Below the pieces are notes generated by a model that saw only the letters and a list, made by a program, of their open reading frames with translations, searched no databases and was not told the DNA's origin. This document shows positions 58,792 to 64,000 of a DNA stretch of 64,000 nucleotides, piece by piece. A program made the translations under genes and the position numbers. The stretch comes from Pseudomonas sp. MH9.2. Its GTDB lineage: Bacteria; Pseudomonadota; Gammaproteobacteria; Pseudomonadales; Pseudomonadaceae. Each line of letters opens with the position of its first letter. Position 1 is the first letter of the stretch. The DNA is taken from contig NZ_CP133784.1 of NCBI RefSeq assembly GCF_034353875.1, positions 2,756,501 to 2,820,500 of the forward strand. The letters run 5' to 3'.

Positions 58792-58923
58792 CGTAGGAGC
58801 TGACTTGTCTGCAATCCAGTGCGGAGCGCTGGCCAAGATGGTGAGTTCACCACCGCTGGAAGGTCCTTCGGGTCGAGCGCGACCCAGGCTTATCGCAGAC
58901 AAGGGGGACCAAGCGCCTACGGG
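58792..58923. repeat. Imperfect REP pair
   Basis: CGTAGGAGCTGACTTGTCTGC at the left end is paired with GCAGACAAG and GCGCCTACG at the right end. The arms match with a bulge of about seven bases. It lies between the convergent rsmE and hemolysin III genes and covers nearly the whole 158-base gap. Confidence 0.65.
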
Positions 58924-58930
58924 TTATGTG

Positions 58931-59548
58931 TCAAAGCACATAAAACATGATTGCCACAAAGTGCAGCAAACTGCCGGCGATCACGAACAAGTGCCAGATA
59001 CCGTGCCAATGCCGGAAGCGGCTATCGAAAGCAAAAAAGATAATCCCCACGGTATAAAACACCCCTCCGGCCGCCAGCCAAGTGAAGCCCGCCGTTCCCA
59101 GCGCAGCCATCAGTGGCTTGACTGCCACCAGCACGATCCAGCCCATCACCGCGTAGATCACGAGGGACATCACGCGCGCCTCGGAGCGTGGTTTGATCTC
59201 CTGCAACATGCCGATCACCGCCAGTCCCCAGACAACCCCGAACAGTGTCCAGCCCCATGGTCCACGCAACGTCACCAGGCAGAACGGGGTGTAGCTGCCC
59301 GCGATCAGCAGATAGATCGACAGATGATCAACCTTTTGCATGATCACCTTCGCCCGTCCCCGGACGCTGTGATACACGGTCGATACGCTATACAGCAGCA
59401 ACAAGGTCACGCCGTAGATCGCCGTGCTGACGATCTTCCATACATCGCCGTCCATGCTTGCCAGCACCAGCATCCAGACCGCACCGACAAAAGCCAGCAC
59501 CGCGCCGACCAGATGCGTCCAGGCGTTGAAGCGTTCTCCGTGATACAT
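58931..59548 (-). CDS. Hemolysin III family membrane protein
   Basis: A 205-residue protein with seven hydrophobic helices of the hemolysin III/PAQR (YqfA-like) family. The conserved motifs are visible: ERFNAWTHLVGAVLAFVG near the start, STVYHSVRGRAKVIMQKVDH and the C-terminal HGIWHLFVIAGSLLHFVAIM. Ser and His residues may bind a metal as in PAQR receptors. The physiological role is unknown despite the name. The start at 59548 (MYHGERF) is chosen from the family pattern. Confidence 0.92.
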   Translation of the reverse strand: MYHGERFNAWTHLVGAVLAFVGAVWMLVLASMDGDVWKIVSTAIYGVTLLLLYSVSTVYHSVRGRAKVIMQKVDHLSIYLLIAGSYTPFCLVTLRGPWGWTLFGVVWGLAVIGMLQEIKPRSEARVMSLVIYAVMGWIVLVAVKPLMAALGTAGFTWLAAGGVFYTVGIIFFAFDSRFRHWHGIWHLFVIAGSLLHFVAIMFYVL

Positions 59549-59738
59549 GTTCGCAAACCTCCAAAAACACCGACTGCGCAAGGCTCAGGGTTCTACGCGA
59601 AAAGTGCAATGCCCCACGCGGGCCCACGCGATATTTTTAAAGCCCTAAATGCTGAAATCGCTTGCAGCCAGCACGCGCTGAGTTAGGCACAATCCACCTG
59701 CTCACATTATTGAAGAGCTACGAATAAGAGTCCCTGCC

Positions 59739-60665
59739 ATGCTGATCGACGAAGAACTGACCCTCAAGAAGCTGGAGATCTTCCTGGCTTTTATGCGCAC
59801 CGGCAATCTGGCGCGGGCGGCAGTGGAGCTGCAGACCAGCAATGTCAGTGTGCATCGGGCTATCCATTCACTGGAGAGCGCCCTGCGCTGCCCACTGTTC
59901 AAGCACGAAGGTCGCAACCTGACACCGCTCGAAAGCGCTTACGTGCTGGAAGAGCGCGCGCAGAAATTGATTCAGGACGTGGTCGCCACGGTGGAGTTGA
60001 CCCGTCAGGCCGCCGGCTTTTCAGCCGCACGGTTCAAGTTGGGCTCGCTGTACTCGTTGACCATCAAGACAGTGCCGCAGCTGATCATGGGCCTGAAACT
60101 GCGTCGCAGTGAGCTGAACATCGATTTGATCATGGGCTCCAACATCGACCTGTTCTACAAACTGAAGAACATGGAAGTGGACGCGATTCTGGTATCGCTC
60201 AATGAAAGCGTCAACGATCTGGACTGCGAACACCTGCCGCTGTTTTCCGATGATATTTTCCTCGCCGCGCCCGCAGAGTCACCGTTTTCACAGCAAAGCG
60301 AAGTGGATTTGAGCGATCTGCGCGAAGCGACATTCATTACCCTGGCACAGGGTTTCGCGACGCATCAGGACGGGGTTCGAGTGTTCCAGCAGGCGGGCTT
60401 CGAGCCAAAGGTGGCGATGCAGGTCAACGACATTTTCACCCTGCTGAGCATGGTCAGCTCCGGGGTCGGTTATGCGTTGCTGCCAGGACGAGTGGCCGCC
60501 GTTTATGAGAATAGGGTGCGCTTGATTCCGTTGCAGGCACGCTATCGGATGCAGCAGCATATTGGTGTCGTGTTCCTCAAATCGAAGGAACGCGACCCAA
60601 ACCTGCTGGCGTTTGTGGCCGAATGCCGGATGTACGCCAACCGGCATTCGCAGCCTGAGACTTGA
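59739..60665 (+). CDS. mdcR: LysR-family regulator of malonate decarboxylase genes
   Basis: A 308-residue LysR-type regulator: N-terminal helix-turn-helix (LTLKKLEIFLAFMRTGNLAR and AAVELQTSNVSVHRAIHSLE, residues about 1-60) and a C-terminal ligand domain (SLYSLTIKTVPQLIMGLKLR). It is convergent with mdcM at the end of the mdc operon, where MdcR is found in pseudomonads, so it probably activates that operon when malonate is present. The MdcR name rests on position. Confidence 0.85.
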   Translation: MLIDEELTLKKLEIFLAFMRTGNLARAAVELQTSNVSVHRAIHSLESALRCPLFKHEGRNLTPLESAYVLEERAQKLIQDVVATVELTRQAAGFSAARFKLGSLYSLTIKTVPQLIMGLKLRRSELNIDLIMGSNIDLFYKLKNMEVDAILVSLNESVNDLDCEHLPLFSDDIFLAAPAESPFSQQSEVDLSDLREATFITLAQGFATHQDGVRVFQQAGFEPKVAMQVNDIFTLLSMVSSGVGYALLPGRVAAVYENRVRLIPLQARYRMQQHIGVVFLKSKERDPNLLAFVAECRMYANRHSQPET

Positions 60666-60670
60666 AAAGC

Positions 60671-60718
60671 TTCGTAGCGGGACGCGTAGGTATAAGTGAC
60701 TATGCGTCCCGCTGCGAA
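60671..60718. terminator. Bidirectional hairpin between mdcR and mdcM
   Basis: TTCGTAGCGGGACGC (60671-60685) and GCGTCCCGCTGCGAA (60704-60718) pair along 15 positions with one T-G pair. The right arm plus its flank is nearly the same as 31438-31457. No T run is present; it may be a repeat-derived terminator. Confidence 0.7.
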
Positions 60719-60726
60719 TGGCGTTG

Positions 60727-61494
60727 TTACGCCCCCATAATCCCGCGCACGATGAAGTACAACACCGACGGCCCCAACAGGCAGCCCAACCCGGTGTGGA
60801 AGGTCGCGGTCAGGGCGCCGTAAGGCACCAGCCGACGGTCCGTCGCCGCCAGGCCTGCGGTCACGCCGCTGACCGTGCCGGCCAAGCCACCGAACACCAT
60901 CGCCGAGCGCGGGTTATCCAGGCCCATCCAGCGTGCAGCCATCGGTGTGCCGACCATCACAAAAATCGCTTTGATCAAGCCTGTCGCGATGGACAGCGCC
61001 ACCACATCCGAACTCGCGCCAATCGCTGCGCCGGTTACCGGCCCGACGATGTAAGTCACCGCACCTGCGCCGATGGTGGTCATGCTGACCGCATCACGAT
61101 AACCGAACATCCAGGCGATGCTCGCGCCAACAATGAACGGCAGTGTGGTGCCCAATAGCAAGGCAACGACCCCTATCAATCCGGCCTTGCGCGCCTCACT
61201 GGCTTGCACTTCGAACGCTGTAGCGACAATGGCGAAGTCACGCAACATGGCACCGCCCATCAAGCCGATGCCCGAAAACAGCGTGAGGTCCGCCAAGCCT
61301 TTTTGTCCGCCCGTCATGGTACCGCCGACCCACGCCAGTACCAGCCCGATAACGATGGCAATGGCCGAGCCGTGAATGCGCCCGAACGTCAGTCTTCTTG
61401 AGATCACCACCGAAATCCACATCACCACGCCGATAAAGGCGAACGCAGTGACCAGGCCGTTATTTGCCAAACCTTTTTCCATGAGCGCCCACAT
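60727..61494 (-). CDS. mdcM: Malonate transporter subunit MdcM
   Basis: A 255-residue inner-membrane protein with about eight helices, the larger subunit of the MdcLM malonate uptake system (MadM-like). Family segments are FIGVVMWISVVISRRLTFGR, GLVLAWVGGTMTGGQKGLAD, and VFGGLAGTVSGVTAGLAATD. The ATG abuts the mdcL stop, so the two subunits are coupled. Last gene of the operon; it takes up malonate for decarboxylation to acetyl groups. Confidence 0.93.
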   Translation of the reverse strand: MWALMEKGLANNGLVTAFAFIGVVMWISVVISRRLTFGRIHGSAIAIVIGLVLAWVGGTMTGGQKGLADLTLFSGIGLMGGAMLRDFAIVATAFEVQASEARKAGLIGVVALLLGTTLPFIVGASIAWMFGYRDAVSMTTIGAGAVTYIVGPVTGAAIGASSDVVALSIATGLIKAIFVMVGTPMAARWMGLDNPRSAMVFGGLAGTVSGVTAGLAATDRRLVPYGALTATFHTGLGCLLGPSVLYFIVRGIMGA

Positions 61495-61495
61495 A

Positions 61496-61912
61496 TCAAC
61501 GCCCCCCTACCGACGTCACACCGGGAATAAGCGTCGGCTCTTCGTCCGGCAAAGGTTCGCCCTTATGAGTTCGACTGATCAGCGCAATGGCACAAGCACA
61601 AACCACCACCGAGCCAATGGCCGCCAATACCGCAACCGGTCCACCGTGCAAGGCTGCGACCACGTTCTGTTGCGCGGCCATGGCGACCACGACAGGAATG
61701 TACATGGCACCCCAGAAACCCACGCCCAAGTCGCATTCCTTGGTCATACCGCCGCGGTTGTGCATCCACAGACGGGCGCAGATCAACAGGATCATGGCAA
61801 TGCCAACCCCGCCCACATTGGATTTAACGCCCAGCAGCATGCCGAGCATATCGCCAAGAATGACGCCTGCCAGGGTGCAGATAGCCAGTAAGGCCACACC
61901 GTAAATAATCAT
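61496..61912 (-). CDS. mdcL: Malonate transporter subunit MdcL
   Basis: A 138-residue membrane protein with four helices, the small subunit of the malonate transporter (MadL-like). The conserved sequence IIYGVALLAICTLAGVILGD and MLLGVKSNVGGVGIAMILLI are typical. The start at 61912 (MIIYGVALLA) is preferred over the ATG at 61927. It pairs with MdcM. The 64 bases between it and mdcH hold no obvious gene. Confidence 0.92.
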   Translation of the reverse strand: MIIYGVALLAICTLAGVILGDMLGMLLGVKSNVGGVGIAMILLICARLWMHNRGGMTKECDLGVGFWGAMYIPVVVAMAAQQNVVAALHGGPVAVLAAIGSVVVCACAIALISRTHKGEPLPDEEPTLIPGVTSVGGR

Positions 61913-61976
61913 TATTTTTATCCTCACATTGCGTTGCCGAAGTTGTTGTTTTTATCCTTCGCAGCTGGCGTACGGT

Positions 61977-62912
61977 CTAGGGGTTGCGGGTTTCCTCCTC
62001 TCGCAGCAGCGCACTCAGCGTATCCAGGCGAGCCCCTTGAAAGGCGACTGCCGCTCCTTGTTCGAACACTTTTCTGGCCAGGCACGTCAATACGGTGCCT
62101 GGCGGTAACTCGATCTGTAGACGCACGCCGCGCTCATACGCGGTTTGCACGGTGCTGCGCCAATCAATCACCCGGCACATGTTGAACGCCAGGTCGTCGC
62201 GTAATTTATCGGCGGTCAGCACCAACCGCGCAGTACTGCCGCTGAGATAGCGCAAGGTCGGGGCCTGCACAGACACTTTGGCAAAAGCCTCCGCCAACGT
62301 TACAGCGGGTTGCTCCAACAAGGCGCAATGAGATGGCACACTGACCGCCAGGCGCTTGACCGCCGAAGCACCGATTTTTGTTGCTCGCTCGGCGACCTCT
62401 GCCATCGCGCCATCGCTGCCCGCGATCACCAACTGGTTATCCGCATTGATATTGGCAAGATAAACCGGCGTGTCCGGGCCGTGAACCTGCCCGATCAACG
62501 CTTCGACAGCAGGTTGATCCAGCCCCATGATTGCAGTCATGCCGTAACCATGAGGGTAAGCACCCTGCATCAGCTCACCGCGCAGGGCCACCAGACGCAC
62601 GGCATCGCCAAACGCCAGCGAACCGGCAATCACCGCCGCTGGATAAGCGCCGATGGACAAGCCTGCTACGTAATCGGGGGGGCTTGCGCGCTCGATCAGC
62701 ACGCGGGCACACGCCACACCCGCAATCAACAAACACAACTGCACGGCGCGGCTATCGGCCAGGGCTTCGACCGAATCGAGTGCCAGTACCTCTTCACCCA
62801 GTTCGTCGCTGGCCTGGCGCAGGCAATCGCGGACCAACGTTTCGTCCGGCAAACGATGCAGCATGTGCGGCTGTTGCGCGCCCTGGCCGGGAAACACCAT
62901 AAGGCTGCTCAT
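61977..62912 (-). CDS. mdcH: Malonate decarboxylase acyltransferase (epsilon subunit)
   Basis: A 311-residue malonyl-CoA:ACP transacylase-type enzyme that loads malonyl onto the decarboxylase carrier protein. Its catalytic Ser is in YVAGLSIGAYPAAVIAG. FPGQGAQQ is at the N-terminus, and the distal His is in VSVPSHCALL. It overlaps mdcG by 4 bases (ATGA), so it is co-translated. It acts in the cytoplasm on MdcC. The closest alternative is FabD, but the neighbours fix the role. Confidence 0.93.
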   Translation of the reverse strand: MSSLMVFPGQGAQQPHMLHRLPDETLVRDCLRQASDELGEEVLALDSVEALADSRAVQLCLLIAGVACARVLIERASPPDYVAGLSIGAYPAAVIAGSLAFGDAVRLVALRGELMQGAYPHGYGMTAIMGLDQPAVEALIGQVHGPDTPVYLANINADNQLVIAGSDGAMAEVAERATKIGASAVKRLAVSVPSHCALLEQPAVTLAEAFAKVSVQAPTLRYLSGSTARLVLTADKLRDDLAFNMCRVIDWRSTVQTAYERGVRLQIELPPGTVLTCLARKVFEQGAAVAFQGARLDTLSALLREEETRNP

Positions 62913-63553
62913 GCGGCGTGCTCAATCAATCGCCAAGGATCACTGAGCAGACACGCGCCCTCAGAAGTTTTAAGCAGGACTTTGCGCGCTGGGCCAGCCC
63001 ACTCGCGCAAGGCCATACCGCCGCCAGGGACTTGTAATTGCAGATCGATCCGGCAGCCCGTTCGCGTCATCGTCGCATCCAATACGCGGACCAGCTCGGC
63101 CGCCTGCTCGCGGCTGAAAAACTGTGGCGTGCGCAAAATCAAATCAAGGTCACTGTCACGATGCAGCGCAGCCAACCCGCTGGCCAGTTCAAAACCGGCA
63201 CTGCCGCTGACGCCCCACACCAACCCCAGGTCTTCCATCAGCGGCCGAACCTGCGCCAGTGCTCGTAGCGCAGGCCAGTCGCGACCCTCTTGACTCTCCA
63301 CATGAATGAGTTGCTCCGGCTGCACCTGGCGCTGGACATCAGCGCACTTGATCAGTGTGGCGTAGCGTTGTTCGCGCTGCTGACCACGAACACCGACCGC
63401 GATCTTATCCGCTGAGCACACCGCGCGACGCACCACCACCGGATGGCCAAGGCTCAACGCCTCGGCGACCCAGCTCGGCGCATCGTCAGCCAGCGCGTGC
63501 ACAGGCAACCCCCAGAGCAAGTCGTGGGGCAGCACAGCAACGGAGGCGTTCAT
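62909..63553 (-). CDS. mdcG: Malonate decarboxylase holo-ACP synthase
   Basis: A 214-residue phosphoribosyl-dephospho-CoA transferase that attaches the 2'-(5''-triphosphoribosyl)-3'-dephospho-CoA prosthetic group to the carrier protein MdcC. Nucleotidyltransferase features are VWGVSGSAGFELASGL and RDSDLDLILRTP (two Asp for metal binding). The start abuts the mdcE stop, and it overlaps mdcH by 4 bases. The prosthetic group precursor is made by MdcB, expected outside the window. Confidence 0.92.
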   Translation of the reverse strand: MNASVAVLPHDLLWGLPVHALADDAPSWVAEALSLGHPVVVRRAVCSADKIAVGVRGQQREQRYATLIKCADVQRQVQPEQLIHVESQEGRDWPALRALAQVRPLMEDLGLVWGVSGSAGFELASGLAALHRDSDLDLILRTPQFFSREQAAELVRVLDATMTRTGCRIDLQLQVPGGGMALREWAGPARKVLLKTSEGACLLSDPWRLIEHAA

Positions 63554-64000
63554 TTACCACTGCGTCCGGAGTAATTCACGCACCTTGGCAGACGCCGCAC
63601 GGTTGCTCGCACCCAGGCGGCTGGCCAGGTCCGTGCCGGTCGTTTGCACATCCTTGATCGCCAGTGTCAGGCACGCCTGAACATGATCAATGTCTTGCGC
63701 CGTCGGTTGCTCAATCTGGCTGACGGACAGACTTTCCCACAGCAACCCGAGGGTCGCGTAACTGTCGATGTCGTAGGCCATTGGCGGCACGCTGGCGGCC
63801 AGTTTTTCCAGCTCCTCAACGGTGCGCAAGGTGACCCGGGCGGCTGAAGCCTTGCCCATGGCATGCACCATGACGCCCGGGTCACGCAGGGCAATCAGAC
63901 GGTTGGCCTGATAACCATGAGCCAGAAAGGCACCGGACATGGCCTTGCCCACCAGTAAAGCAATCACCGGATGCCCGGCCAGACGCGCGCGCGCATAGCT
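63554..64000 (-). CDS. mdcE: Malonate decarboxylase gamma subunit, partial
   Basis: The C-terminal 148 residues of the biotin-independent malonate decarboxylase gamma subunit. The 5' end lies beyond the right edge, and the frame is open through base 64000. The carboxyltransferase-like part reads GHPVIALLVGKAMSGAFLAH and GVMVHAMGKASAARVTL. With the beta subunit MdcD it decarboxylates malonyl-ACP to acetyl-ACP. Its start and length cannot be judged here. Confidence 0.88.
   Translation of the reverse strand, partial: SYARARLAGHPVIALLVGKAMSGAFLAHGYQANRLIALRDPGVMVHAMGKASAARVTLRTVEELEKLAASVPPMAYDIDSYATLGLLWESLSVSQIEQPTAQDIDHVQACLTLAIKDVQTTGTDLASRLGASNRAASAKVRELLRTQW

Overview
The window looks like chromosomal DNA of a Pseudomonas of the fluorescens lineage. 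It has a high GC content. The proteins match Pseudomonas families, and the order of the betaine and carnitine genes resembles that of P. aeruginosa and P. fluorescens. Many intergenic gaps carry the GTAGGAGC-type REP repeats common in that group. I see no rRNA, tRNA, insertion sequence, prophage or CRISPR array. The window cuts through one gene at its right end (mdcE).

Layout. 0.1-2.2 kb: a secreted DUF2780 protein and an ECF sigma/anti-sigma pair. 2.2-11.0 kb (minus strand): glyA-soxB-soxD-soxA-soxG-purU-fdhA, for sarcosine oxidation and one-carbon handling. 11.3-15.8 kb: a TraX-like membrane protein, a threonine aldolase, a ZapA-like/coiled-coil pair and a chemoreceptor with a FliA-type promoter. 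15.8-18.6 kb: divergent gbcB and gbcA (glycine betaine demethylase). 19.2-27.7 kb: a small hydrolase and the minus-strand dipeptidase-like/DUF5943/dgcA/dgcB/etfA/etfB run (dimethylglycine demethylation). 27.9-34.2 kb: an LprI-like protein, cdhR, and caiX-cdhC-cdhA-cdhB plus a gamma-butyrobetaine dioxygenase. 34.3-40.6 kb: central carbon genes fba, pgk, epd and tktA with two small lipoproteins. 40.8-51.8 kb: the methionine/SAM cycle (sahR-metK, ahcY with an SAH riboswitch, metF), interrupted by ligB, small envelope genes, two transporters and a thioesterase. 52-59.5 kb: a periplasmic binding protein, rhlE, yceI/cytochrome b561, bioA, rsmE and a hemolysin III family protein. 59.7-64 kb: a LysR regulator and part of a malonate decarboxylase operon (mdcE-G-H-L-M).

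How the genes work together. The first 34 kb encodes an almost continuous route: gamma-butyrobetaine -> carnitine -> dehydrocarnitine -> betainyl-CoA -> glycine betaine -> dimethylglycine -> sarcosine -> glycine -> serine. It also encodes disposal of the released methyl groups (5,10-methylene-THF, formyl-THF, formaldehyde). The 40-52 kb block remakes and recycles SAM. It appears to have two independent SAH sensors: an ArsR/methyltransferase-type repressor (SahR type) and an RNA riboswitch.

Most interesting points. (1) Two genes seem to start at AUU codons behind well-spaced Shine-Dalgarno sequences. (2) The DgcA protein lacks one of the four cluster cysteines and the flavin-linking cysteine of trimethylamine dehydrogenase. 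(3) The dipeptidase homologue lacks the HxD and bridging Glu of the renal dipeptidase metal site. (4) A conserved-context V4R-like protein (DUF5943) has no known role. (5) A divergent ZapA/coiled-coil pair lies outside the usual cell-division locus. (6) Consensus DnaA boxes cluster at 18.7-21.4 kb. (7) Several REP pairs have covarying arms.
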